Positions 1 through 7,970 of a DNA stretch of 64,000 nt are shown one piece after another (positions within the stretch are counted from its first letter, which is position 1; every line of letters begins with the position of its first letter). Below the pieces are notes generated by a model. The model ran no database searches. It had not been told where the DNA came from and saw only the letters and a list, made by a program, of their open reading frames with translations. Origin of the DNA: an uncultured bacterium (lineage in GTDB: Bacteria; DRYD01). Location: NCBI GenBank assembly GCA_937139605.1, contig CAKZQG010000037.1, positions 86,421-150,420 on the forward strand, in the 5' to 3' direction. Both the position numbers and the translations under genes were made by a program.

Positions 1-296
1 TAAGAATAATAAGAGAATCTATGAGGAATGCTGTTGATTTTGGAACTGCTTCGGTTGTTAAATATAAAGTAAAGAAATATGTTGTAGCTGGTAAAACAGG
101 TACTGCTGAAGTACCGGCTAATTCTAATAACCCTAAAGGATTAAATAATACTTGGTTTGTTTGTTTTTTTGATTTTTATAAGCCTGAGTATGTTTTAGTT
201 GTTTCTTTAGAGGGTAGTGGAGGTTATGGTGGAGAGTATGCAGCTAACTTAGCTGCTGATATTATTAATTTTATTACTACAAAATTAAACTACTAA
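1..296 (+). CDS. Penicillin-binding protein, C-terminal end (partial)
   Basis: The frame is already open at the window edge (first full codon at base 3), so this is the 3' end of a longer gene. It contains the Lys-Thr-Gly-Thr motif (VAGKTGTAEVP) that forms part of the active site of penicillin-binding transpeptidases. A final strand-helix unit of the type found at the C-terminus of class B PBPs (PBP2/FtsI-like) follows: WFVCFF, EYVLVVSLEG, then a closing helix. The enzyme would cross-link peptidoglycan in the periplasm. Whether it is the elongation (MrdA) or division (FtsI) enzyme cannot be decided from this piece. The gene ends in TAA and the next gene is about 150 bp away. Confidence 0.85.
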   Translation, partial: RIIRESMRNAVDFGTASVVKYKVKKYVVAGKTGTAEVPANSNNPKGLNNTWFVCFFDFYKPEYVLVVSLEGSGGYGGEYAANLAADIINFITTKLNY

Positions 297-443
297 AAAA
301 TTAAATTTATATTAAAGGAATTTATAAAAAAATTTTATTATTGTATTTTTTTATATAATTTAAAAAGGATTTTTATTATGTAAAAAGAATATCAAAGATG
401 TAAGCTTTTATTTTTGGATAAAAAATAATTAGGAGGTGAAATT

Positions 444-512
444 ATGGGTTGGTGGTGGTTAGTGTTGTTAGCTATTATATTAGTAGGATTATCTTATCCC
501 GATACTTTCTAA
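444..512 (+). CDS. Tiny Trp-rich single-span membrane peptide (22 aa)
   Basis: A 22-codon ORF follows an excellent ribosome binding site (AGGAGGTGAA at 431-440, ATG at 444). The peptide starts MGWWW, continues as a block of Leu, Val, Ile and Ala long enough for one short membrane span, and ends SYPDTF. It lies alone between the PBP tail and the zf-TFIIB gene. I do not recognise the family. Its size and layout resemble the small hydrophobic proteins that accompany membrane complexes, or YjcZ-like peptides, but nothing identifies it. Evidence for translation is the strong ribosome binding site and the clean membrane-like composition. Confidence 0.5.
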   Translation: MGWWWLVLLAIILVGLSYPDTF

Positions 513-879
513 AATATACCTAAAACTAAAAAATAATACTTTAAAAATAAATTTTTTATTAAAAAATACTAATAATTTATCTAATAAGCTAATAAATAAT
601 TTTAATTAATTATTTTAATAAAACTTAATAAAGGTACATATCCTTTAATAATTAGGTGAGTTTTACAAAGTAGGGTTTTTACATATAGTATTCGTATAAT
701 AGTGTTTGCTTAAGTAGGAGATATGTAGTAGTTTGAAGCTCAAGTTTCTAAAGTTGCTGTTATTCAAGCTAATAATACTTATATAAGTGAAGATAAAAAT
801 GTAATAACTAATGATAATTGTTATGTAAGGAGTATTATTAAGGTATATCGCTCTCATTTAATTAGGAGGTGTGTTTATA
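513..879 (+). other. Intergenic region, no convincing gene
   Basis: This stretch of about 365 bases is AT-rich. It holds a small inverted repeat (AAAGG and CCTTT around 624-640) and an AGGAG at 716-720 followed directly by ATG TAG TAG, so no ORF starts there. A frame open from 732 to 905 reads plausible protein (QANNTYISEDKNVI) but has no normal start and runs across the start of the next gene. It may be a gene relic. The last bases carry the ribosome binding site of the next gene (AGGAGG at 864-869). Confidence 0.4.
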
Positions 880-1458
880 ATGTTATGTCCAAGGTGTTTA
901 GTTAATTCTAAGGAAATTAATCTTGAGAGTACTGTTTTAGAAGGGATAGAATTAGATTTATGCTCTGAATGTGGGGGAATCTGGTTTGATAAACAAGAAT
1001 TAGCTTCAGCTATATCCTTAGATAAACAAGCTATAATCAACTTCCAGGATAAGTTAGCTAACTTAAAAACTAGTGATGTTAAAAATACTGAGAATGTAGA
1101 ATCTAAAGATTATTCTTTAAATTGCCCTAAATGTAATTCAGTTATGAATAAATATAAGTATATGTATACTTCAAATATTTATATAGATTCTTGTGATAAA
1201 TGTGAGGGTATCTGGATTGATAGAGGAGAATTATTAAATATAGTTAATTATTTAGAAGAAGCAAGTAAAGTAGATCCTGAAAAAGAAGCTGAAGTATTAG
1301 CTAAAATCCAGCAAATAAAAAAAGAATACGAATTAAAAGAAAAAGAATTTGTTGATAGTTTGGTTAAGATGGATGATAAAGCAAAAAATCCTATTACCAA
1401 AGGGTTAGGTGAAGTATTACAAGCTATTTACTCCTTCTTATATAAAAGAGGATTGTAA
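880..1458 (+). CDS. Tandem zf-TFIIB zinc-ribbon protein
   Basis: The 192-residue protein carries two zinc ribbons of the zf-TFIIB type. The first (CPRC near residue 3, then CSECGGIWFDKQEL) and the second (CPKC near 80, then CDKCEGIWIDRGELL) each pair a CxxC knuckle with the family's C-x2-C-G/E-GIWxDxxEL signature. A charged, probably helical tail of about 60 residues follows. Such proteins bind zinc, but their cellular role is poorly known. I choose ATG 880 because AGGAGG (864-869) sits at a proper distance from it, whereas an in-frame GTG at 871 lies almost on top of that site. Confidence 0.75.
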   Translation: MLCPRCLVNSKEINLESTVLEGIELDLCSECGGIWFDKQELASAISLDKQAIINFQDKLANLKTSDVKNTENVESKDYSLNCPKCNSVMNKYKYMYTSNIYIDSCDKCEGIWIDRGELLNIVNYLEEASKVDPEKEAEVLAKIQQIKKEYELKEKEFVDSLVKMDDKAKNPITKGLGEVLQAIYSFLYKRGL

Positions 1459-1501
1459 TAGGATATATAATCTATAAATATTAAAAGAGGGGTTTTATAA
1501 G

Positions 1502-2401
1502 ATGGAAATTATTTTAGCTGAGAAAATGGGCTTCTGTTTTGGAGTCAAAAGAACAGTTAATGAAACTCAAAAATTAGTTGATCAAAATTTAACTAATGCT
1601 ATTACTTTTGGGCCTATTATTCATAATAACGATGTTATCTCTTATTTCAATCAAAAAGGTATAACTTATGTTAATAACTTAGAAGAATTAAAACAAAAAT
1701 TAATTGAGAAGAAAATAGATACTGTTGTTGTAAGAACTCATGGAATAAGAAAAGACACATTGGAAGAAATAAAAAAACTAAATCTAAAAGTAATAAATGG
1801 TACTTGTCCTTATGTTACTAAGGTTCATAAGATAGTAGAGAAAATGTCAAAAGAAGGGTATCCTATTCTGATTATAGGTAAGGCTGATCATCCCGAAATA
1901 ATTGGAGTTACTGGATATATTGAAAATAATGTTCCATATTTTATTGTAAAAGATGAAGAAGATTTAAATCAAATTGATTTTTCTAAGATTAAAAAAATAG
2001 TTGTTGTATCCCAAACTACTGAAAAAATAGAAAAGGTTCAAAAAATTGTTTCAAAGCTTATTAGTTTTATTCCTGAAGTTAGATATTTTAAAACTATATG
2101 TTATGCTACTGACGAAAATCAGGAAGCAGTTCATAAATTAGCACCGGAAGTAGATGTTATGATAGTTATAGGTGGTAAAAATAGTTCTAATACCAAAAAA
2201 TTATTTGAAATAGCTAAAAAATATTGTCAAAGAAGCTATCATATAGAAAATGAAAAAGAATTAGATATAAACTGGTTTAATTATAACGATAAGGTTGGGA
2301 TAAGTGCTGGAGCTTCCACTCCAGATTGGGTTATCTCCAATGTTATTAATAAAATTAAAGAATTTTCTAATATACTCCAAAATAGTATAATTAAAACATA
2401 G
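1502..2401 (+). CDS. ispH: 4-hydroxy-3-methylbut-2-enyl diphosphate reductase
   Basis: IspH carries out the last step of the MEP isoprenoid pathway, reducing HMBPP to IPP and DMAPP on an iron-sulfur cluster. The three cluster cysteines are visible in their usual contexts: MGFCFGVKR (residue 12), NGTCPYVTK (about 101) and TICYATDENQEA (about 199). The usual TxxRQ of the third motif reads TDENQ here. The C-terminal SAGASTPDW motif is intact. The length of 299 residues is normal. It pairs functionally with dxs further along at 5961. The start has an AGAGGGG ribosome binding site. Confidence 0.95.
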   Translation: MEIILAEKMGFCFGVKRTVNETQKLVDQNLTNAITFGPIIHNNDVISYFNQKGITYVNNLEELKQKLIEKKIDTVVVRTHGIRKDTLEEIKKLNLKVINGTCPYVTKVHKIVEKMSKEGYPILIIGKADHPEIIGVTGYIENNVPYFIVKDEEDLNQIDFSKIKKIVVVSQTTEKIEKVQKIVSKLISFIPEVRYFKTICYATDENQEAVHKLAPEVDVMIVIGGKNSSNTKKLFEIAKKYCQRSYHIENEKELDINWFNYNDKVGISAGASTPDWVISNVINKIKEFSNILQNSIIKT

Positions 2402-2517
2402 TATAATTGAAATGTAGTTTTATTTTTTCTATAGGAATTCTAATTTAGGTATAAAATATTATAGTAAAGGAATTAGGAAATATTTTAGATATTGCTAAAA
2501 AGGGAAAGGGAAATTTT

Positions 2518-3981
2518 ATGAGAAGGCAGATAAAAAGTATTTTATTTTATAGCGTAATTCTATTTCTTATTTTTTGGATTTTTTATATAATTAATTTAAT
2601 GTCAGTAAAAAGTGAAAATAATAGTGATACAAAAAGTAAGGAGAATTTAGAAGTAGATATAGGTAGGCCTGATTTTGAATTATTTAGACAAGTTATTGCT
2701 TACTCTTATAAATATTTTCCTGAAGATTTTAGTATTAAAGATAAATTAAATAAAACTTTGGATAAAGTTGAAAATGCTTTAAATTATTTGGGGTATAATA
2801 TTAATGTACATTCTATAAATTCCAATAATTTAAAAGATTATCTTACTGAATTTGAAACGAAAGTTAATGAAATTTATAATCAAATTAAAAATCAAAATGT
2901 AGACGTTTCTAAGAATTTAGCTAAAAAAAATTTAACTCAAAATCAAATTGAAGTTTATAATAATTTAAATAAATATTTAAAAAGTTATCCTGCATATTTT
3001 AAGTTTGTTTTAAATAGTTATTGTTCTACTTTGGATCCTTATACTAATTATATGGGGCCTAAGGAGTATAGAGTATTTAATGAAGGGATTAGTGGTGGAA
3101 ATTTTAGTGGAATTGGAGTAGCTATGTCTTCTGTTAAAGATAAAGACGGAGAAATTATTATTATCGATGTATTTGAAGATACTCCTGCTTATAAAGTTGG
3201 AATAAAACCGGGAGATAAAATAGTTAAGGTAGATGGAAAAGATGTTAAAGATTATTCTGTTGATACTGTTCAATCTATGATAAGAGGACCAAAAGGTACT
3301 CCCGTTGTTTTAACTATTAGAAGAGAAAAAGAATTAATTGAATTTAAAATCATTAGAGATATTATTCATATAAAAAGTATAAAAGAAAAACTAATTAATA
3401 AAAATGGAATTGAAATAGGTTATATAAGAATAACTAGTTTTAATAAAGATACTGCTAAGGAATTTTTAGAATCTTACAATAAACTTAATAAGCCTAAAAA
3501 AATTATAATAGACTTAAGAAACAATGGAGGAGGATTATTAGATCAAGCTGTTAAAATAACTTCTTATTTTGTGGAAAATAAAAGATTAGCTGTCTATCTT
3601 AAATCTAAGAATGGAATTGAAAGGGATTATTATACTTATTCTAATGAAAAAATTGATGCTGATGTTGTTATTTTGGTTAATAATTATACTGCAAGTGCTG
3701 CGGAAATTTTAGCACAGTCTCTTAAAGACCTTAAAAAAGATACTATTATTGTAGGAGTACCTTCTTATGGAAAAAATAGTGTTCAAACTCTATTTAATCT
3801 TATGGATGGGGGAGTTCTTAAATTAACTATTGCTAAATATTATACTTTATCTAATAGAGATATTTCTAAGGACAATGTAAGTTTGGATTATAAAGTAGAT
3901 TTTAATGATTCTAATCCCCTTGATTTTGCTAGTGATAAAGATGCTCAGTTAAATAAAGCTATAGAATTATTATCTAATTGA
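2518..3981 (+). CDS. C-terminal processing peptidase, S41 family
   Basis: This 487-residue protein has an N-terminal membrane anchor or signal (about residues 8-28), a helical region, a PDZ domain (about 195-275, GISGGNFSGIGVAMSS onward, GIKPGDKIVKVDG) and an S41 catalytic domain. The nucleophile serine is in NYTASAAEIL (about 394-400) and the lysine partner is in SYGKNSVQT (about 418). It should act outside the cytoplasmic membrane, trimming C-termini of envelope proteins. The gene ends in TGA, one of few TGA stops in the window, and sits 39 bp ahead of rpmH. Confidence 0.92.
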   Translation: MRRQIKSILFYSVILFLIFWIFYIINLMSVKSENNSDTKSKENLEVDIGRPDFELFRQVIAYSYKYFPEDFSIKDKLNKTLDKVENALNYLGYNINVHSINSNNLKDYLTEFETKVNEIYNQIKNQNVDVSKNLAKKNLTQNQIEVYNNLNKYLKSYPAYFKFVLNSYCSTLDPYTNYMGPKEYRVFNEGISGGNFSGIGVAMSSVKDKDGEIIIIDVFEDTPAYKVGIKPGDKIVKVDGKDVKDYSVDTVQSMIRGPKGTPVVLTIRREKELIEFKIIRDIIHIKSIKEKLINKNGIEIGYIRITSFNKDTAKEFLESYNKLNKPKKIIIDLRNNGGGLLDQAVKITSYFVENKRLAVYLKSKNGIERDYYTYSNEKIDADVVILVNNYTASAAEILAQSLKDLKKDTIIVGVPSYGKNSVQTLFNLMDGGVLKLTIAKYYTLSNRDISKDNVSLDYKVDFNDSNPLDFASDKDAQLNKAIELLSN

Positions 3982-4020
3982 TATTTATGAAATAATATTA
4001 ATAGCTAGGAGGGATAAAAT

Positions 4021-4158
4021 ATGCCAAAAAGAACATATCAACCTAATAATCGAAAAATGAAGAAAAAACATGGATTTTTAGCAAGAATATCTACTAAAAG
4101 TGGAAAAAAAATAATCAAAAGAAGAATTCAAAAAGGTAGATGGAGGTTAGCTCTTTAA
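4021..4158 (+). CDS. rpmH: Ribosomal protein bL34
   Basis: A 45-codon ORF translates to a typical bL34: it begins [12 protein letters not shown], has the central HGFLARI segment with R and K rich flanks, and ends GRWRLAL. The ribosome binding site is TAGGAGGGA just upstream. In most bacteria rpmH sits with rnpA near dnaA. Here rnpA does not follow and divIVA comes next, so the usual rpmH-rnpA-yidC order is broken. Confidence 0.96.
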   Translation: MPKRTYQPNNRKMKKKHGFLARISTKSGKKIIKRRIQKGRWRLAL

Positions 4159-4182
4159 TTATATTATCTTGAGGTGAAAAAA

Positions 4183-4824
4183 ATGAAAGATTATAATAAT
4201 GATTTTGCTATCTTAACACCTGCAGATATCTCTAGAATTAAATTTAATACTTCTTTTAAAGGATATAATAAAGAAGAAGTAGATGAATTTTTAGAACAAC
4301 TTAATGTTTATTATACTAAATTATGGAAAGAAAATATAGAACTAAAAAATAAAGTAGAGTATTTAACTAAAGAACTAGAACATTATAAAAAATTAGAAAA
4401 TACTATTCAAGAATCATTAGTTACTTCTAAAAAGATTTCAAATGAAATAATTCAATCTGCAAAACTAGAAGCAGAAAATATAATCAAAAAAGCTCAATTA
4501 AATCAATTAACTATTGAAAATGAATCTAAAAGAATATTTGAAAAACTACAAAATGATATAAATCAATTAAAAAATTTAAGAAATGATTTATTAAAAGAAA
4601 CTAAATATTATTTATCAATTTTATTAGAAAAATTATCTGAAATAGAAAATGGATTTAATGTGGAAGAGGAATATTATAAAGTATTTTTTAATAAGTATTC
4701 TTTATTTTTAAAGGAAAGTACGGATGAATGTTTAAATAAATTATTAGCTCTTAAAGATGGAGTTTTTACTTTAGATTTTATTAAAAACTCAAATAATAAC
4801 GAATTAAAAAGTAATCTGGAATAA
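4183..4824 (+). CDS. divIVA: DivIVA-family coiled-coil protein
   Basis: The N-terminus (TPADISRIKFNTSFKGYNKE, then EEVDEFL) is the DivIVA membrane-binding head. A long coiled coil (about residues 35-160) full of Glu, Lys, Leu and Asn heptads follows. DivIVA proteins bind negatively curved membrane at septa or poles and recruit other proteins. The 213-residue length is normal. An in-frame GTG exists at 4174, but it overlaps the ribosome binding site GAGGTG (4171-4176), so ATG 4183 is the better start. Confidence 0.9.
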   Translation: MKDYNNDFAILTPADISRIKFNTSFKGYNKEEVDEFLEQLNVYYTKLWKENIELKNKVEYLTKELEHYKKLENTIQESLVTSKKISNEIIQSAKLEAENIIKKAQLNQLTIENESKRIFEKLQNDINQLKNLRNDLLKETKYYLSILLEKLSEIENGFNVEEEYYKVFFNKYSLFLKESTDECLNKLLALKDGVFTLDFIKNSNNNELKSNLE

Positions 4825-4855
4825 TATTAATGATATTAATAAAAGGAGGTAAATT

Positions 4856-5380
4856 ATGAAAAAACCAGTATTACAGTTTTCTATTCCATGTTTAGAAATA
4901 GAGACAGAAGATAAGCCACCTGTTTTTTCTTATGTATTCTATGAATTACCATTCCCTAATGCTCCGGTTTCTTTTTATATTGCTAACGGTTGGTCTAATG
5001 GAGAAGGTAGTTTTACTCAAGAAATTAAATTAGTTAAGCCTTCAGGAAATGTCTTAGTTTCTACAGGTAAGCAAGATTTTGAACTAAAAAGTACTAATAT
5101 CCCACAGTTAATGGTAAATTTATTTAGAGATATGATGTTTGATGAATTTGGGGATTATAAAGTAGAAGTTTATCTTAATGATGAAAAAGTTATGGAATAT
5201 CCATTAACTGTTAGACAATTAACAACTGAAGAGATAAGAAGGGTACAAGAGATACAAAGTAGGTTAGAAAATCAAGGGACTCCTTCGCAAGCTCAACCTG
5301 CTCAAACTCAAACAACTAATGAATCTAAAAAAGAAACCAAAAGAATTTCTTCTGATGATGAATTCCTTATTTCTGGCTAA
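4856..5380 (+). CDS. Conserved protein of unknown function, beta-rich
   Basis: The ribosome binding site is AAAGGAGG and the protein has 174 residues. Roughly residues 1-125 look like a beta sandwich (alternating strands such as VSFYIANGW, FTQEIKLV, YKVEVYLNDEKVMEYPL), with a Pro-rich opening segment ELPFPNAPVSF. The last 45 residues are a Gln, Thr, Ala and Ser rich, probably disordered tail. There is no signal peptide, so it is likely cytosolic. It resembles the general pattern of DUF6941-type proteins, but I cannot confirm that. No function is assigned. Confidence 0.6.
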   Translation: MKKPVLQFSIPCLEIETEDKPPVFSYVFYELPFPNAPVSFYIANGWSNGEGSFTQEIKLVKPSGNVLVSTGKQDFELKSTNIPQLMVNLFRDMMFDEFGDYKVEVYLNDEKVMEYPLTVRQLTTEEIRRVQEIQSRLENQGTPSQAQPAQTQTTNESKKETKRISSDDEFLISG

Positions 5381-5457
5381 TTTTATTATTTTATATTAAA
5401 ATTTTTCATAAATATATAAAAAGTTAAAATGAATATTGGAAATGGAGGTTAATAAGT

Positions 5458-5964
5458 ATTAAAGTAGCAGTATATCCAGGGAGTTTTGATCCTATAACTT
5501 TAGGACATATTGATATAATTAAAAGAGGAATTGATTTATTTGATAAAATAATAATTCTAGTTATGATTAATCCTAAAAAACAAGGATTATTTACTATATT
5601 TGAAAGAAAAAATCTAATAGAAAAAGCTTTAAAGGAATTTAATTTTATTAATTGTGAGGTTGATGTATATCAAGGATTATTAGTAGATTATTTAAAAAAA
5701 AATAACATAAAATATATAATAAAAGGGATAAGAGCTATCTCAGATTTTGAATACGAGTTTCAGCAATATATCGTTAATAGTAGTTTTGAAAGTAATATAG
5801 ATACTATCTTTTTTATGACTAATTATAATTACATGTATCTTAGTTCTTCTTTAGTAAAAGAGATAGCTTATTTTAAAGGGGATATATCGAAATTTGTACC
5901 ATCTTCTATTATTGATGATATTAATAATAAAATAAATAATTTAAGGGAGCTAAAATCGATATGA
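5458..5964 (+). CDS. coaD: Phosphopantetheine adenylyltransferase with non-AUG (AUU) start
   Basis: CoaD makes dephospho-CoA from ATP and 4'-phosphopantetheine. All signature parts are present: KVAVYPGSFDPITLGH with the TxGH nucleotide motif, KGIRAISDFEYEFQ, and the C-terminal YLSSSLVKEIA. The first ATG in frame is at 5563, which would delete the nucleotide-binding site. The homologous N-terminus begins at an ATT codon (5458), nine bases after GGAGG (5444-5448). No ATG, GTG or TTG lies upstream in frame; the only alternative is ATA at 5452. The deduced length of 168 residues is normal. Its TGA stop overlaps the dxs ATG (ATGA). Confidence 0.9.
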   Translation: MKVAVYPGSFDPITLGHIDIIKRGIDLFDKIIILVMINPKKQGLFTIFERKNLIEKALKEFNFINCEVDVYQGLLVDYLKKNNIKYIIKGIRAISDFEYEFQQYIVNSSFESNIDTIFFMTNYNYMYLSSSLVKEIAYFKGDISKFVPSSIIDDINNKINNLRELKSI

Positions 5965-7970
5965 ATACAACTAATTTTGATAATACTAAATATTTAAAAT
6001 ACATAAATTATAAAAATATTAAGGATTTTAATTATAATCAATTAGAAATATTAGCTCAGGAATTAAGGGATTTTATTACTGAAGTAGTTTATCATAATGG
6101 TGGACACTATGGAAGTAATTTAGGGGTAGTAGAATTAACTATATCTTTACTAAGAAATTTTGATCCTGAACAAGATAAAATAGTTTTTGATACTTCTCAT
6201 CAAAGTTATATTTATAAAATATTAACTGATAGAAAAGAGAAATTTCATACTTTAAGAACTTTTAAGGGTATCTCTGGATTTTCTAAGATAAAAGAGAGTA
6301 AATTAGATCATTATGGAGCGGGGCATGCAGGAACAGGTTTAAGTGCTGCGTTAGGATATGCTAAAGCTAGGGATATTTTGAAACAAGATTATAATGTAGT
6401 AGCTGTAATAGGTGATGCTGCTTTAACTTGTGGTGTAACTTTTGAAGCTATAAATAACATAGGGCAATATCCTTCTAAATTAATAATAGTTCTTAATGAT
6501 AATGAATTCTCTATTTCTCCAAATGTTGGGGCATTCTCTATTTATCTTAAAAAACTTAGGAATAATCCTTTTTTAGTTAAAGTTGAAAAAAAAGTTGATG
6601 AAGTACTAAATTTATTACCTATTAATAGTTTAATAAAGAATTTCATAATTGATACTAAGAACTGGATAGAAGAAGGATTTACAAAAGTAGTTTCTCCTTC
6701 TATTGTTGGAGTTATTTTTGAGGAATTTGGGATACAGTATATTGGGCCAGTTGATGGACATAATATTAAATTATTAGATGAAGTACTCTTATTTGCGAAG
6801 AAATTAGAGAAACCTGTTATTATTCATGTTTTAACCGAAAAAGGGAAAGGATCAAAAGAAGCCCAAGAACATCAAGAAAAATTACACGGAGTAGCTAAAG
6901 GTAAATTAAAAATCTCTAATTTTATTTATTTTTCTACTGATGAAGGATTAAAAGTAGAAAAAAAAGAAGATAAAAAGTTAAAAACTTATACCGAAGTTTT
7001 TGGAGAAACTATTATAGAGTTAGCAAAAAATGATGATAAAATAGTAGCTATTACTGCTGCTATGCCTTCGGGTACTGGTTTAATTAATTTTTCTAAATTG
7101 TTTCCCGATAGATTCTTTGACGTAGGGATTGCTGAAGAACATGCTGTTATATTCTCTACTACTTTAGCTTTAAAAGGTTTAAAACCTGTAGTTTGTATTT
7201 ATTCTACTTTTTTACAAAGAGCTTTTGATATGTTGATTCATGATGTGGCTTTACAGAATATCCCGGTTTTATTTGTATTAGATAGAGCTGGAATAGTTGG
7301 AGAAGATGGACCTACTCATCATGGCGTATTTGATTTATCTTATTTACGAATGATCCCTAATTTCCAGATCTTTGTACCTTCTAATGAATTAGAATTAAAA
7401 AATATTCTTTATACTGTTTTACAAAATTTGGATAAACCTACTGCTATAAGATACCCTAGAGATAATATTGAAGGACTTAATAATGATTCTAAATTTTCTA
7501 TTATTGATCTATATAGTTGGATTTTGAAATATGAATCTTCTTTATCAAATTACAATAAAAAAGTTGCTATTTTAGCTACAGGAAGATTAAATAGATTTAT
7601 CCCTAAAGTTATTTCTCTATTAGAAAAATCTAATATATATTCTAAATGGTATAATTGTATAAGTATTAAGCCTTTAGATAATAAAGTTTTAAGTAATTTA
7701 GTAGATTATGATTTAATTTTGACTTTAGAGGATAATGTATTAGCTGGGGGGTTTGGAAGTGCTGTTTTAGAATACTTTAATGATAATTTTTATAATAAAA
7801 AACTGAATTTATTAAGGATAGGTTGGGGGGATTATTTTGTTGAACACGGTGCTATTAAAGAATTATATGATTTTTATGGAATTAATGAACAAGAAATTTT
7901 TAATAAAATCCTTGAAAAATTGGATTTAGATGTTATAAAGATAGGGGTGAGTAATAATGAATCCGTTTAA
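5961..7970 (+). CDS. dxs: 1-deoxy-D-xylulose-5-phosphate synthase
   Basis: Dxs condenses pyruvate and glyceraldehyde-3-phosphate using thiamine diphosphate, the entry step of the MEP pathway. The protein shows HYGSNLGVVELT, the TPP-binding region around VIGDAALTCGVTFEA (about 150), and the central pyrimidine-domain motifs AEEHAVIFS and GEDGPTHHGVFDLSYLR. A C-terminal transketolase domain follows (LATG, TLEDNVLAGGFGSAVLE). At 669 residues it is slightly longer than the usual 620-640. It overlaps coaD by ATGA at its start and nuoH by 14 bp at its end, so the three are probably translated together. Confidence 0.96.
   Translation: MNTTNFDNTKYLKYINYKNIKDFNYNQLEILAQELRDFITEVVYHNGGHYGSNLGVVELTISLLRNFDPEQDKIVFDTSHQSYIYKILTDRKEKFHTLRTFKGISGFSKIKESKLDHYGAGHAGTGLSAALGYAKARDILKQDYNVVAVIGDAALTCGVTFEAINNIGQYPSKLIIVLNDNEFSISPNVGAFSIYLKKLRNNPFLVKVEKKVDEVLNLLPINSLIKNFIIDTKNWIEEGFTKVVSPSIVGVIFEEFGIQYIGPVDGHNIKLLDEVLLFAKKLEKPVIIHVLTEKGKGSKEAQEHQEKLHGVAKGKLKISNFIYFSTDEGLKVEKKEDKKLKTYTEVFGETIIELAKNDDKIVAITAAMPSGTGLINFSKLFPDRFFDVGIAEEHAVIFSTTLALKGLKPVVCIYSTFLQRAFDMLIHDVALQNIPVLFVLDRAGIVGEDGPTHHGVFDLSYLRMIPNFQIFVPSNELELKNILYTVLQNLDKPTAIRYPRDNIEGLNNDSKFSIIDLYSWILKYESSLSNYNKKVAILATGRLNRFIPKVISLLEKSNIYSKWYNCISIKPLDNKVLSNLVDYDLILTLEDNVLAGGFGSAVLEYFNDNFYNKKLNLLRIGWGDYFVEHGAIKELYDFYGINEQEIFNKILEKLDLDVIKIGVSNNESV

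Noticed and set aside
663-857. Minus-strand ORF of 64 codons upstream of the zf-TFIIB gene
   Set aside because: Low-complexity Ile, Tyr and Ser composition typical of antisense AT-rich DNA and no ribosome binding site.
723-905. Possible gene starting after AGGAGATATG
   Set aside because: The ATG is followed by two stops at once, and the open frame beyond has no start codon. It may be a relic, but I cannot support it as a gene.
5563-5964. coaD starting at the first ATG
   Set aside because: This would remove the GSFDP and TxGH nucleotide-binding motifs that are encoded directly upstream in frame.
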